Part shown: piece by piece, positions 9,472 through 18,381 of the stretch
Layout of the letters: each line of letters starts with the position of its first letter
Position numbering within the stretch: the stretch's first letter is position 1
Assembly (NCBI RefSeq): GCF_029774175.1
Contig: NZ_CP103834.1
Location: forward strand, 1,002,501 to 1,066,500
DNA: 64,000 bases
Direction of reading: 5' to 3'
Source of the DNA: Actinobacillus genomosp. 1
GTDB taxonomy: Bacteria > Pseudomonadota > Gammaproteobacteria > Enterobacterales > Pasteurellaceae
The notes under the pieces: generated by a model
Seen by the model: the letters and a program-made list of their open reading frames with translations, nothing else
What the model was told of the DNA's origin: nothing
Databases searched by the model: none
Made by a program: the position numbers and the translations under genes

Positions 9472-9487
9472 GGATATAGGAACAACT

Positions 9488-10882
9488 ATGAAGATTGAGA
9501 AATATGCCTCCTTTGCAATTTTTTGCTTAATTTTAACCGCTTGTCACAACCAAGACGTTGCCAAATTGCAGTCCGATATTGAATTACCTGCACAATTCGA
9601 ATATGCCAATACGGCTAATAAGGTGACAAATATCCGCCAATGGTGGCAAAACTGGCAAGATCCGCAACTCACCGCATTAATTGAGCAAGGGCTGCAACAC
9701 AATTTAGATATTAAACTCGCGCAAGCTCGCCTTGCCGAAACGCAAGCCTATGCAGATTATAGACAAGCCGACCAAGGCATTAATATTGGTGCGAGCGGTT
9801 CAACAGGTGCCGGCGTTAGTGATGTAAATTTAGATAGAGTTAATCCCGACCGTAAACAAATATCCGATATTTATGGCGGTATTAATTTATCTTGGGAACT
9901 TGATTTCTTCGGCAAAAAACAAAGTGAAGCGGATAAAGCGACCTCACTTGCATTGGCGCAACAAGAACAAATTTATGCCGCTCAAATGCTGATTACCGGC
10001 GAAATTGCCAATAACTATTTTCGTATAATCGCTACCGACAAGCAGAATAATAATCTCACGCAGCAACTTACTGCTCTGCAAGCGCTTAAACGTTATATCC
10101 AAGGACGATTTAACGCAGGTCAAGCCACTGCTTATGAACTGAATGAAATTGACGGACAAATCAGCGCAATACAAGCCAAACAAGCGACATTATCCGCACA
10201 AGCGGACGAATTTCAGCGAAATATCGCTATTTTAATCGGTAAAGCTCCGCAAGCTTTCCGGTTACAAAAAAACCGTAATGCTTTAATTAAAATACCGAAT
10301 ACGCCAAGCGGTACGCAGCCTAGCAGCTTACTCGATCATCGCCCCGATTTACGAGCGGCAAAGCAACAAGTGCAAGCACAAGTAGCGAATTTAGCCGCTA
10401 AACAAGCGGATCTTTACCCTCGTTTTGATATTACTTTTCAAGGTCAAGGCGGCTATTTAAAACTGGATCAAGACTTAGGTAATATCTCGTCTTTAGCCGG
10501 ATTGGCAAGTCTCGGAGTACAATTGCCTATTTTTACCAATGGTAGAATCGCCGCTAATATTGAAGCTGCGCAAGCAAGTTTAAAAGCCGCTTTAATTCAA
10601 TATGACAAAACGCTTTTAACCGCTTTAGCCGAAGTGGATTCCGCCTATCAACAACAATATGCGTTAAATAATCAGAATCACCTGTTACAAAAGTATTACC
10701 AACAAGCCAATAAGCAAGCGATTGATTCGGAAAAACTGTTTAAATATGGCGATAAAACGTTAGATGTGGCACTTCGTGCTAAAATTGCCGCATATAGCGC
10801 ACAAGAAAAGTTGATTCAATCACAACTCTCACAAGCACAAAATTTGATTCGTTTATATAAATCGATTGGGGGTGGTTGGTAG
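9488..10882 (+). CDS. Outer membrane efflux lipoprotein (TolC/NodT family)
   Basis: 464 residues. The start at 9488 gives a lipoprotein signal with lipobox LTAC (Cys at ~residue 19); the longer in-frame ORF from 9428 overlaps yhhJ and lacks such a start. A TAGGA site precedes this ATG. The two outer-membrane efflux repeats are visible, with WWQNWQDPQLTALIEQGLQHNLDIKLAQARLAET opening the first and SSLLDHRPDLRAAKQQVQAQVANLAAKQADLYP the second. Family members form trimeric channel-tunnels. Encoding its own outer membrane factor makes this a self-contained tripartite pump, whereas the enteric yhiI-rbbA-yhhJ locus lacks one as far as I recall. A strong terminator follows. Confidence 0.88.
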   Translation: MKIEKYASFAIFCLILTACHNQDVAKLQSDIELPAQFEYANTANKVTNIRQWWQNWQDPQLTALIEQGLQHNLDIKLAQARLAETQAYADYRQADQGINIGASGSTGAGVSDVNLDRVNPDRKQISDIYGGINLSWELDFFGKKQSEADKATSLALAQQEQIYAAQMLITGEIANNYFRIIATDKQNNNLTQQLTALQALKRYIQGRFNAGQATAYELNEIDGQISAIQAKQATLSAQADEFQRNIAILIGKAPQAFRLQKNRNALIKIPNTPSGTQPSSLLDHRPDLRAAKQQVQAQVANLAAKQADLYPRFDITFQGQGGYLKLDQDLGNISSLAGLASLGVQLPIFTNGRIAANIEAAQASLKAALIQYDKTLLTALAEVDSAYQQQYALNNQNHLLQKYYQQANKQAIDSEKLFKYGDKTLDVALRAKIAAYSAQEKLIQSQLSQAQNLIRLYKSIGGGW

Positions 10883-10920
10883 AATCTATACATTTCGAAC
10901 GGAACAATAAATACAAAACA

Positions 10921-10948
10921 AAAAAGAGATCCGAAGATCTCTTTTTTT
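10921..10948. terminator. Bidirectional intrinsic terminator (efflux operon / pntAB)
   Basis: Stem AAAAAGAGATC with GATCTCTTTTTTT around a CGAA tetraloop, with T-runs in both directions, between two convergent operons. Confidence 0.88.
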
Positions 10949-10960
10949 ATTGTCGCTGGA

Positions 10961-12409
10961 TTAGCTATTTAATGCTCTTAAAATGTCATCCACACGCTCT
11001 TTCGCATCACCGAATAACATTTGGGTATTTTCTTTAAAGAACAGTGGGTTTTGAACACCTGCGTAACCAACCGCCATTGAACGTTTGAATACGATAACGT
11101 TTTGTGCTTTCCACACTTCTAATACCGGCATACCTGCGATTGGGCTTGACGGATCATCTAATGCCGCCGGGTTTACCGTGTCGTTTGCACCGATAACCAA
11201 TACTACATCGGTTTCTTCGAAATCATCATTGATTTCATCCATTTCAAGTACCACATCGTAAGGTACTTTCGCTTCTGCAAGTAATACGTTCATATGACCC
11301 GGTAAACGTCCTGCAACAGGGTGAATACCAAAACGCACATTAACACCTTTCTCACGTAATTTTGCGGTGATTTCCGCTACCGGATATTGTGCTTGTGCCA
11401 CAGCCATACCGTATCCCGGCGTGATGATCACAGAACTTGCATTTTTCAACATTTCCGCCACTTCTTCCGCAGTAGTTTCACGGTGTTCGCCTTGTTCTTC
11501 ATCACCTGAGCTTGCTTTAACTTCTGTACCGAAGCCACCTGCAATCACGCTGATAAATGAGCGGTTCATCGCTTTACACATAATGTAAGAAAGAATCGCA
11601 CCTGATGAACCTACTAACGCACCGGTTACAATTAACAAGTCATTGCTTAGCATAAAACCGGCTGCCGCTGCCGCCCAACCTGAATATGAGTTCAACATTG
11701 AAACCACTACCGGCATATCCGCACCACCGATAGATGATACTAAGTGCCAACCGAACACTAATGCAATTACCGTCATAATCAACACAGGGAAAATATTCTC
11801 AGGATGATTTAGGAATACGATCATTAATAACGCAGAAACGATTAATGCCGCTAAGTTCCATTTGTGTTTATGCGGAATATTTAATGCCGCTGAAGACACT
11901 TTGCGACCGAATAATTTGCCGCTTAATTTACCGAATGCGACTAATGAGCCTGAGAAAGTCACCGCACCGATAAAGATACCAAGGAACACTTCAACGTTAT
12001 GAATGTTAGCCAGTGTTGCTTGTTCTGCATGGAATGCCGCTAATGCCACTTCATCTAAATTTGCTGGCGGAATCGCATCTACGTGTAAACCATAGCTGTT
12101 AAAACCGACTAATACCGCAGCTAAACCTACAAAGCTGTGTAGAATCGCCACTAATTCCGGCATTTCCGTCATTTCAACTTTTACGGCTTTTCTCACACCG
12201 ATAAAGCCACCGATTGCCATGGCGATTAAGATCCAAAGCGTACCTTGCGATTGCGGGCCGAAAATGGTTGCGATTAACGCAATTGTCATACCGACGATAC
12301 CGTACCAACAACCCGCTTTTGCCGTTTCGTGTTTAGAAAGCCCTGCTAAACTCATAATAAAGAGAATCGCAGCAATAATATATGCAGCTGTTACAAATCC
12401 AAAAGACAT
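10961..12409 (-). CDS. pntB: NAD(P) transhydrogenase subunit beta
   Basis: Inner membrane subunit of proton-translocating transhydrogenase, which moves hydride between NADH and NADP+. 482 residues. The start is ATG 12409, preceded by AGGAG; the longer in-frame ORF overlaps pntA. About nine membrane segments fill residues 1-260. The C-terminal NADP-binding domain III follows, with the motifs IITPGYGMAVAQAQYPVAE, GIHPVAGRLPGHMNVLLAEAKVPYD and VLVIGANDTVNPAA. It lies 10 bases after pntA in the same operon. Confidence 0.97.
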   Translation of the reverse strand: MSFGFVTAAYIIAAILFIMSLAGLSKHETAKAGCWYGIVGMTIALIATIFGPQSQGTLWILIAMAIGGFIGVRKAVKVEMTEMPELVAILHSFVGLAAVLVGFNSYGLHVDAIPPANLDEVALAAFHAEQATLANIHNVEVFLGIFIGAVTFSGSLVAFGKLSGKLFGRKVSSAALNIPHKHKWNLAALIVSALLMIVFLNHPENIFPVLIMTVIALVFGWHLVSSIGGADMPVVVSMLNSYSGWAAAAAGFMLSNDLLIVTGALVGSSGAILSYIMCKAMNRSFISVIAGGFGTEVKASSGDEEQGEHRETTAEEVAEMLKNASSVIITPGYGMAVAQAQYPVAEITAKLREKGVNVRFGIHPVAGRLPGHMNVLLAEAKVPYDVVLEMDEINDDFEETDVVLVIGANDTVNPAALDDPSSPIAGMPVLEVWKAQNVIVFKRSMAVGYAGVQNPLFFKENTQMLFGDAKERVDDILRALNS

Positions 12410-12419
12410 GAGTTTCTCC

Positions 12420-13958
12420 TTAACCTTTTCTAAACATCGCAAGCATACGTTGCGTGACTTTGAAACCGCCGAAGATATTAATGCTTGCGACTAAGATCGC
12501 AATAAACGCAAGAATATCCACAAAGAAATTACCGGTCGGTTGTGAAATTTGTAATACCGCACCGACAATGATAATGCCGGAAATCGCATTGGTTACCGCC
12601 ATTAACGGCGTATGTAATGCGTGACTAACGTTCCAAACCACATAATACCCCACCACACAGGCCAATACGAATACGGTAAAGTGTGATAAGAATGCCGCCG
12701 GTGCTACAGAGGCTAACCACAAGAATAATGCTCCGACACCTGCCATTACACCGTATTTAACACGTGGATCGGTCGGTTTTTCTTCTTTTTTCTCAATCGG
12801 TGCCGCAGCCGCTTGTTTTTGCGGTTGAGCAGAAACTTGAATCGGTGGAGCCGGCCAAGTTAATTCGCCGTCGCGTACCACGGTTACTCCGCGTAATACC
12901 ACGTCTTCAAAGTTAATATCGATTTGACCGTCTTTATTCGGTGCAAGTAATTTAAGTAAATTAACTAAGTTTGTACCGTAAAGTTGTGAAGATTGAGTTG
13001 GTAAACGTGCTGGGAAATCCGTATAGCCGATAACTTTTACTTGATTTTTAGTAACAAAGACTTTACCTGCTTTAGTATATTCACAGTTACCGCCGGTTGC
13101 CGCCGCTAAATCGACAACCACCGAACCCGGTTTCATTGAATCGACCATTTCTTTAGTGATCAAACGAGGTGCCGCTTTACCCGGAATCGCTGCCGTGGTG
13201 ATAATAATATCCACTTCTTTCGCTTGTTCGGCGTAAAGTTCCATTGCACGACGGTTAAACTCTTCCGACATTACTTTTGCATAACCGTCGCCTGAGCCGC
13301 CTTCTTCTTCGAAATCGATTTCTAAGAAGTCTGCCCCCATAGATTTAACTTGTTCTTTTACTTCCGGACGAGAGTCAAACGCACGAACAATCGCACCTAA
13401 GCTGTTTGCCGCACCGATTGCCGCTAAACCGGCAACACCCGCACCGATAACCAACACTTTCGCCGGCGGTACTTTACCTGCCGCAGTAATTTGACCGGTA
13501 AAGAAGCTACCGAACGCATTCGCCGCTTCGATAACCGCACGATAACCGGAAATATTCGCCATTGAACTCAATGCATCAAGCGCTTGCGCACGCGAAATAC
13601 GAGGCACAGCGTCCATTGCTAATACATTGATTTTCTTAGCTTGCAATTTTTCCATTAATTGCGGATTTTGTGCAGGCCAAATAAAACTCACTAGCGTTGC
13701 GCCTTCTTTAATAAGGGCGATTTCAGCATCGGTCGGCGCATTCACTTTAAAAATAATATCTGAATTCCAAACCTCTTGTTGCGTGCCGACAGTCGCACCT
13801 GCATTCACAAATGCGTTGTCCTCAAAACTCGCTTTAAAACCTGCATTGTGTTCAACGAGCACATCAAAGCCGAGCTTTTTGATCTGTTCAACGGTTTTTG
13901 GCGTTGCCGCCACACGTGTTTCACCGTCTAACAGCTCTCTTGGTACACCAATAAGCAT
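12420..13958 (-). CDS. pntA: NAD(P) transhydrogenase subunit alpha
   Basis: 512 residues, as in E. coli. The N-terminal NAD-binding domain I starts MLIGVPRELLDGETRVAATP, with RQD-loop equivalents, the Rossmann motif VLVIGAGVAGLAAIGAANSLGAIV and GAVVVDLAAATGGN-like segments. A Pro/Ala/Lys-rich linker (~residues 375-400) leads to about four membrane spans at the C-terminus. It is the first gene of pntAB, with CAGGAG before the ATG. Together with PntB it makes NADPH using the proton gradient. Confidence 0.97.
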   Translation of the reverse strand: MLIGVPRELLDGETRVAATPKTVEQIKKLGFDVLVEHNAGFKASFEDNAFVNAGATVGTQQEVWNSDIIFKVNAPTDAEIALIKEGATLVSFIWPAQNPQLMEKLQAKKINVLAMDAVPRISRAQALDALSSMANISGYRAVIEAANAFGSFFTGQITAAGKVPPAKVLVIGAGVAGLAAIGAANSLGAIVRAFDSRPEVKEQVKSMGADFLEIDFEEEGGSGDGYAKVMSEEFNRRAMELYAEQAKEVDIIITTAAIPGKAAPRLITKEMVDSMKPGSVVVDLAAATGGNCEYTKAGKVFVTKNQVKVIGYTDFPARLPTQSSQLYGTNLVNLLKLLAPNKDGQIDINFEDVVLRGVTVVRDGELTWPAPPIQVSAQPQKQAAAAPIEKKEEKPTDPRVKYGVMAGVGALFLWLASVAPAAFLSHFTVFVLACVVGYYVVWNVSHALHTPLMAVTNAISGIIIVGAVLQISQPTGNFFVDILAFIAILVASINIFGGFKVTQRMLAMFRKG

Positions 13959-14112
13959 AAAGACTCCTGTATGGTTATGTTTATAATCGGGCTATGATGA
14001 TAACCCACTTCGTTTTAAAAAACTCGCCTAAATGTATCATTAAATCGGAAAAATTTGTAAAAAAATCGACTTATCAATTTAATTGTTTGACAGAATTTTG
14101 CGAATTTTCAGT

Positions 14113-14141
14113 TTGACTCAAATCTGCTAAAATCTTACAAA
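14113..14141 (+). promoter_or_regulatory. Candidate sigma-70 promoter of trmJ
   Basis: TTGACT (14113-14118) and TACAAA (14136-14141), spacer exactly 17, ending 22 bases before the trmJ start. Confidence 0.5.
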
Positions 14142-14162
14142 ATTTCTTATTTATAGAATAGA

Positions 14163-14894
14163 ATGAATATTTTAGACCAAATCCAGATTATCTTAGTTGA
14201 AACCTCCCTGCCCGCTAATATTGGCTCCGCTGCCCGTGCAATGAAAACTATGGGGCTTTCAAATTTACGTTTAGTTACTCCGCTTAATCCGATTGACGAA
14301 CAAGCTCAAGCTCTTGCCGCCGGCGCAAAAGATGTGCTGGATAACGCTCAAATTTTTGACTCATTTGAACAAGCGGTTGCAGATTGCCAATTAGTAATAG
14401 GCACCAGCGCTCGATTACGTCATCTACAAAATACTCTTATTGAGCCGAGGGATTGCGGTAAATTGGCGGTTGAACGTGCCGAAAAAGGCAAAGTGGCGAT
14501 TGTATTTGGTCGGGAACGAGTCGGATTAACTAACGAAGAATTACTAAAATGCCATTATCATTTAAACTTTCCGACCAATCCTGACTATGGTTCGTTAAAT
14601 TTAGCGATGGCGGTCCAGCTGGCAAGTTACGAAGTGCGTATGGCGTGGTTGGATTTGCAAAAAAATCCGCAAATTCGACCGCTTGTGGAAGAAAAGGATT
14701 ACCCGAATACTGAAGCTTTGGAACATTTCTTTAATCACACTGAGAGACTTTATAAACAATTAGGCTTTATTCGCAATGATGCGGTAATGCTCAAGCTCCG
14801 CCGCTTATACCAACGTGCCGAACTTGAAACCAACGAGTTGAATTTATTAAGAGGAATGCTAACTTCGGTTGAAAAGCAAATAGGAAATAAATAG
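14163..14894 (+). CDS. trmJ: tRNA (cytidine/uridine-2'-O-)-methyltransferase TrmJ
   Basis: SPOUT-class methyltransferase that modifies position 32 of tRNAs. 243 residues. The N-terminal motif ILVETSLPANIGSAARAMKTMGL carries the catalytic Arg region of TrmH-type enzymes. The trefoil-knot motifs VAIVFGRERVGLTNEELLKCHYHLNFPTNPDYGSLNLAMAVQLASYEVR form the SAM site at residues ~110-160. The C-terminal helical extension (~165-243) is typical of TrmJ rather than TrmL. Monocistronic between a promoter and a terminator. Confidence 0.94.
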   Translation: MNILDQIQIILVETSLPANIGSAARAMKTMGLSNLRLVTPLNPIDEQAQALAAGAKDVLDNAQIFDSFEQAVADCQLVIGTSARLRHLQNTLIEPRDCGKLAVERAEKGKVAIVFGRERVGLTNEELLKCHYHLNFPTNPDYGSLNLAMAVQLASYEVRMAWLDLQKNPQIRPLVEEKDYPNTEALEHFFNHTERLYKQLGFIRNDAVMLKLRRLYQRAELETNELNLLRGMLTSVEKQIGNK

Positions 14895-14897
14895 AAA

Positions 14898-14938
14898 AAA
14901 GCCCCAAAATATCGTTCTCGATTTTCTGGGGCATTTTT
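14898..14938. terminator. Bidirectional terminator, trmJ / queF
   Basis: GCCCC-AAAAT (14901-14910) pairs with ATTTT-C-TGGGGC (14921-14932) with one bulge, followed by ATTTTT; the minus strand has TTTTTT after the stem. Confidence 0.75.
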
Positions 14939-14939
14939 C

Positions 14940-15779
14940 TTACTGCCTTGCCATTCTCAAATTTTGCGGAACAGACTCAAAATTTGAGCGGAATGGGTTA
15001 ATGTCTAAACCGCCTCGGCGGGTATAACGTGCATAGACCGTCAGTTTTTCCGGCTGTGCAAATTGCATAAGGTCGGTAAAAATTCGCTCTACGCATTGTT
15101 CGTGGAACTCATTATGTTCACGGAATGACACTAAATAGCGTAATAATTTCTCTCGATTTAATTTTTTGCCGACATAGTGAATTTGCACACTACCCCAGTC
15201 CGGTTGCGAGGTAATCAAACAGTTTGATTTCAGCAAATGGCTGACTAAAGTTTCCTTAACCACTTCCCCCTCTGCCACTCTTGCTAAATGCTCGTTAGAA
15301 AATTCGTAACTGTCAATTTGAATATCTTGTTCATCAATACATTCACCGGCAAAATCAACAATCGGTTGCTGGGTGTAAGCGGATAACTTGTAAACTTTTA
15401 CCGAAACTTGACCGCTTGCACATTGGCTTAGGTCTTTAGCCAATGTTTGTTCCACTTGTTCCAATGAGGCAAATTTGGTTTGGTTAAAGCTGTTTAGATA
15501 GAGCTTAAAACTTTTTGATTCGATTAAATTTTCACTGCGAAAATCAATCGCTACATCCGCAATCGCTACCTGTGGTAAACCGTTTTCGTTTAACCAAGAC
15601 AATTCATAACAGGTCCAAACATCTGCACCTCGATCAAACGGTTGTTGTTCGGTAATCCCTAAACCGTCACGGTTTAATTTACGTGGAACAGGCTGTAAAA
15701 GCGTAGGATCATACTCGCTTTTATATTCAGTTTTTTGCCCTAATTTCAGAGCAGATAATGATTTATCGTTGTAGTTCAT
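14940..15779 (-). CDS. queF: NADPH-dependent 7-cyano-7-deazaguanine reductase QueF
   Basis: Reduces the nitrile preQ0 to preQ1 in queuosine biosynthesis. 279 residues, i.e. the long (type II) form with duplicated tunnel-fold halves. The QueF motif ESKSFKLYLNS is at residues 87-97. The catalytic Cys that forms the thioimide is Cys187 in LLKSNCLITSQPDWGS, and substrate-binding Glu/His are in FREHNEFHEQCVE. No preQ1 riboswitch was recognised in the short upstream region. It lies downstream of hemW-bcp-gmhB on the same strand, separated from gmhB by 89 bases that contain a copy of the CACGGA-type repeat. Confidence 0.96.
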   Translation of the reverse strand: MNYNDKSLSALKLGQKTEYKSEYDPTLLQPVPRKLNRDGLGITEQQPFDRGADVWTCYELSWLNENGLPQVAIADVAIDFRSENLIESKSFKLYLNSFNQTKFASLEQVEQTLAKDLSQCASGQVSVKVYKLSAYTQQPIVDFAGECIDEQDIQIDSYEFSNEHLARVAEGEVVKETLVSHLLKSNCLITSQPDWGSVQIHYVGKKLNREKLLRYLVSFREHNEFHEQCVERIFTDLMQFAQPEKLTVYARYTRRGGLDINPFRSNFESVPQNLRMARQ

Positions 15780-15832
15780 CTTTTCAAACTTTTGATTCTA
15801 TAAAATAATTAACACATTGAAATGATTACTTA

Positions 15833-15862
15833 TATTCTGTGTTTTCCGTGTATTCTGTGGTA
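15833..15862. repeat. CACGGA/TCCGTG-type intergenic repeat, copy 1
   Basis: Reads (minus strand) as tandem units CCACAGAA-TACACGGAA-AACACAGAA immediately after the gmhB stop. It is one of several related intergenic copies (34817, 41936, 50213). This copy is a single arm without an embedded uptake sequence. Confidence 0.5.
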
Positions 15863-15868
15863 AATAGA

Positions 15869-16420
15869 CTATTTAATATAACGGACTAAATCCACTAAAC
15901 TGTCTAATACCAAATCGGCTTTCGCTTCGCCTTCTGCGGTAACCGCTTTACCGGTACGCACTAACACTTTTGTTTTCACGCCGGCAGCCTCAGCCGCTAA
16001 TAGATCTTCTAATTTATCGCCGACCATATACGATTGTGTTGGATCAATATTTAAATCGGCAATCGCTTGCGTGAACATTCCGGCTTTCGGTTTGCGGCAA
16101 TCGCAATCTTCTTTATATTCGCCTTTGCCCTCCGGATGATGCGGACAATAATAAATACCGTCTAACACAACCCCGTAATCTTCATCTAGCGACCAATCCA
16201 TCCACTCTGTTAATTGATTAAATTGTTCTTCGCTAAAATAACCGCGCGCAATACCGGATTGATTGGTGACCAATACCAATAGATAACCTTTATCTTGTAG
16301 CTGCTTTAACGCCTTGCCGACACCCTCAATAAATTGAAAATCGTCAATTTGATGTACATAACCGTGATCAATATTGATCGTGCCGTCACGATCTAAAAAT
16401 ATCGCTTTATTCGCCATCAT
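15869..16420 (-). CDS. gmhB: D-glycero-beta-D-manno-heptose-1,7-bisphosphate 7-phosphatase
   Basis: HAD-superfamily phosphatase of ADP-heptose synthesis for the LPS inner core. 183 residues. HAD motif I is KAIFLDRDGTINIDHGYVH (nucleophile Asp ~10 and Asp ~12), motif II VTNQSGIARGYF, motif III KPKAGM and the Asp-rich SYMVGDKLEDLLAAEAAG. The zinc loop CPHHPEGKGEYKEDCDCRKP (Cys-His-Cys-Cys) is intact. Its ATG overlaps the bcp stop as ATGA, which fixes the start and suggests translational coupling. Confidence 0.95.
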   Translation of the reverse strand: MMANKAIFLDRDGTINIDHGYVHQIDDFQFIEGVGKALKQLQDKGYLLVLVTNQSGIARGYFSEEQFNQLTEWMDWSLDEDYGVVLDGIYYCPHHPEGKGEYKEDCDCRKPKAGMFTQAIADLNIDPTQSYMVGDKLEDLLAAEAAGVKTKVLVRTGKAVTAEGEAKADLVLDSLVDLVRYIK

Positions 16421-16887
16421 TTCGTTCCTTTTACAAAATCGACCACCATTTGATGATGCTCACCGGTTTTGAATTTATCGAATACCTGTTCGATCACGCC
16501 CTGTTCATTCACTAAAAAACTGATGCGGTGAATGCCGTCATAGGTTCTGCCCATAAATTTTTTCTCGCCCCATACACCGAATGCTTCGGCAACTTGGTGA
16601 TCCGCATCAGACAATAGCGTGAAATTCAGTGCTTTTTTCTCGACAAATTGCGCTAATTTTTTCGGTAAATCCGGGCTAATGCCTAACACCACCACATTTA
16701 ATTCCTCTAATTCCGACTTACTGTCACGTAAGCCGCAAGCTTGTGTAGTGCAGCCTGGGGTTAAGGCTTTCGGATAAAAATAAACCAGCACTTTTTTACC
16801 GGCAAATTGGCTAAGTGAAACCGGTTGTTCGTGCTGATCTAACAAAGTAAATTGAGGTGCTTGCTCACCTGCTTTAAGTGTATTCAT
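16417..16887 (-). CDS. bcp: Thioredoxin-dependent peroxiredoxin Bcp
   Basis: Atypical 2-Cys peroxiredoxin that reduces H2O2 and organic hydroperoxides. 156 residues. The peroxidatic Cys46 and resolving Cys51 are in KALTPGCTTQACGLRD, the spacing typical of Bcp. The thioredoxin-like fold start GEQAPQFTLLDQHEQPVSLSQFAGKKVLVYFYPK is intact. Translationally coupled to gmhB (ATGA overlap). A hairpin made of two inverted uptake signals separates it from hemW upstream. Confidence 0.96.
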   Translation of the reverse strand: MNTLKAGEQAPQFTLLDQHEQPVSLSQFAGKKVLVYFYPKALTPGCTTQACGLRDSKSELEELNVVVLGISPDLPKKLAQFVEKKALNFTLLSDADHQVAEAFGVWGEKKFMGRTYDGIHRISFLVNEQGVIEQVFDKFKTGEHHQMVVDFVKGTK

Positions 16888-16908
16888 TGCAAAAAATTCC
16901 TAAAAAAA

Positions 16909-16936
16909 GACCGCTTGTATTCTACTACAAGCGGTC
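16909..16936. terminator. Inverted pair of uptake signals forming a hairpin
   Basis: GACCGCTTGTA (16909-16919) and TACAAGCGGTC (16926-16936) are perfect 11-base arms around a 6-base loop. The minus-strand product is followed by T residues (complement of the A-run 16902-16908). It lies between hemW and bcp, both on the minus strand. Confidence 0.75.
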
Positions 16937-16961
16937 AAATCTTTGAATTTTTTTGCAAAAG

Positions 16962-18119
16962 CTATTCTAAAAAACCTTCCAATAATTCATTTAAAAATAG
17001 CTTACCGTGCTGGGTGATCTGCCAATATTTTTCGGTTTCCGTGATGTAATTTTTTCTTAATGCCCAATCCATCGTTGGTCTAACGATTTCACGATCAAGA
17101 CCGGTGTAGAACTCAAATTCTTGTTTCGGGGTTGCTTCCAGTAAACGGAAACGATTCATAAAAAATTCAAACGGACGATCAGCAAGCTCAATCAAATCTT
17201 GGCTGTAGCGATATTCGCCTCGCATATAGCCTTTCGGATGTTTGGTTTTGCTGAAGCGGTAAATTTCGCCGGTCGGATAACTAATCTTACCGTGCGCTCC
17301 GCAACCAATCGCCAAATAGTCGCCAAAACGCCAATAATTGAGATTATGACGACATTGATAACCTTTTTTCGCATACGCCGAGGTTTCATACTGCTCATAA
17401 CCGGCAGCGGTGAGTAACTGATGGCCTTGCTCGAAAATATCCCATAATTCATCATCGTCCGGTAAAGTCGGCTGGCGATAATAAAACATCGTGTTCGGTT
17501 CAATAGTTAATTGATACCACGACAAATGCGGCGGTGCGAGTGCAATACCTTGACGTAAATCCTCCAGCGCTTGTGCCACTGATTGATTGGGTAAGCCGTG
17601 CATTAAATCTATATTAAAACTTTGCAGCCCCGATTTTGCAGAATTTTTCGCAAAAATGACCGCTTGTTTTGCCTCATTCGAGTCGTGAATACGCCCAAGT
17701 TTGAGCAGTTTTTCCGGCTCGAAACTTTGGATCCCCATCGAAATACGTGTTACTCCCCCCTGTGCATAACCAAGAAAACGTTCCGCTTCCGCCGTACCGG
17801 GATTCGCCTCTAGGGTAATTTCAATATTCTCTTCAAACGGAATACGCTTTTCGACTTCCGCCAACAGATAAGCAATTCCCTCTGCCGAAAACAGACTTGG
17901 TGTGCCGCCGCCAATAAAAATCGAATGAATTTTGCGCTCACCGATTGCCGCCTGATAAGCGGTCAAATCTTGTGATAAATCTGCAAGTAAATGTTGAATA
18001 TATTCCGCTTCCGGAATCACACCTTTTTGTGCATGTGAATTAAAATCGCAGTACGGACATTTTTGCACGCACCACGGAATATGGATATAAAGACTTAAGG
18101 GAGGAAGGGTTAAATTCAC
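16962..18119 (-). CDS. hemW: Radical SAM heme chaperone HemW
   Basis: Coproporphyrinogen-III-oxidase-like radical SAM protein that inserts heme into respiratory enzymes. 385 residues, full length for HemW. The 4Fe-4S motif CVQKCPYCDF has Cys17, Cys21 and Cys24 (CxxxCxxC); true HemN has an extra Cys pattern and is longer. FIGGGTPSLF, EANPGT and the HNLNYWRFGDYLAIGCGAHGKI segment are family motifs. The gene starts upstream of bcp-gmhB-queF on the same strand. Confidence 0.93.
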   Translation of the reverse strand: MNLTLPPLSLYIHIPWCVQKCPYCDFNSHAQKGVIPEAEYIQHLLADLSQDLTAYQAAIGERKIHSIFIGGGTPSLFSAEGIAYLLAEVEKRIPFEENIEITLEANPGTAEAERFLGYAQGGVTRISMGIQSFEPEKLLKLGRIHDSNEAKQAVIFAKNSAKSGLQSFNIDLMHGLPNQSVAQALEDLRQGIALAPPHLSWYQLTIEPNTMFYYRQPTLPDDDELWDIFEQGHQLLTAAGYEQYETSAYAKKGYQCRHNLNYWRFGDYLAIGCGAHGKISYPTGEIYRFSKTKHPKGYMRGEYRYSQDLIELADRPFEFFMNRFRLLEATPKQEFEFYTGLDREIVRPTMDWALRKNYITETEKYWQITQHGKLFLNELLEGFLE

Positions 18120-18188
18120 GTTCTAACTACTATGATTAAATAAAAATGATGATAACGAAAAGTCCGTAAACAGGAAAGAAAAGTTTTC

Positions 18189-18204
18189 TGTGAGAGAGAT
18201 CACA
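18189..18204. promoter_or_regulatory. Perfect CRP-binding site upstream of the Tat-SBP ABC operon
   Basis: TGTGA-GAGAGA-TCACA, an exact match to the CRP half-site pair with N6. Its centre (18196.5) is ~60 bases before the start predicted from the extended -10 at 18241-18249, a class I activation distance. Confidence 0.75.
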
Positions 18205-18220
18205 AATCTAACATTATCGG

Positions 18221-18249
18221 CTTTACCCCTATTTATAACTTGTTATGAT
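18221..18249 (+). promoter_or_regulatory. Candidate CRP-dependent promoter of the ABC operon
   Basis: Extended -10 TG-T-TATGAT (TATGAT 18244-18249) with a poor -35 CTTTAC (18221-18226) at 17-base spacing, consistent with need for an activator. An alternative -10 TATAAC is at 18234-18239. The leader to the start codon would be about 125 bases. Confidence 0.5.
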
Positions 18250-18381
18250 AGATTCAATCCATTTTTAGAGTTAATTTTGATTTTATCACTTCATTTTTAA
18301 ATCTAGAAAAGAACTTTATCGCTGTTCAGATTAAGGTTGTGCTGAATATATCTAATCTATTTAAATATAAAGAGGTGTGCT

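Noticed and set aside
10961..12442. Longer PntB start at 12442 and similar extended starts (mnmC 34819, holA 50296, coaE 52247, leuS 46980)
   Set aside because: In each case the extension overlaps a neighbouring gene or regulatory repeat and a family-conserved start with a better context lies inside.
15780..15868. preQ1 riboswitch upstream of queF
   Set aside because: The 89-base gap shows no small H-type pseudoknot pattern; it holds a copy of the CACGGA-type repeat instead.
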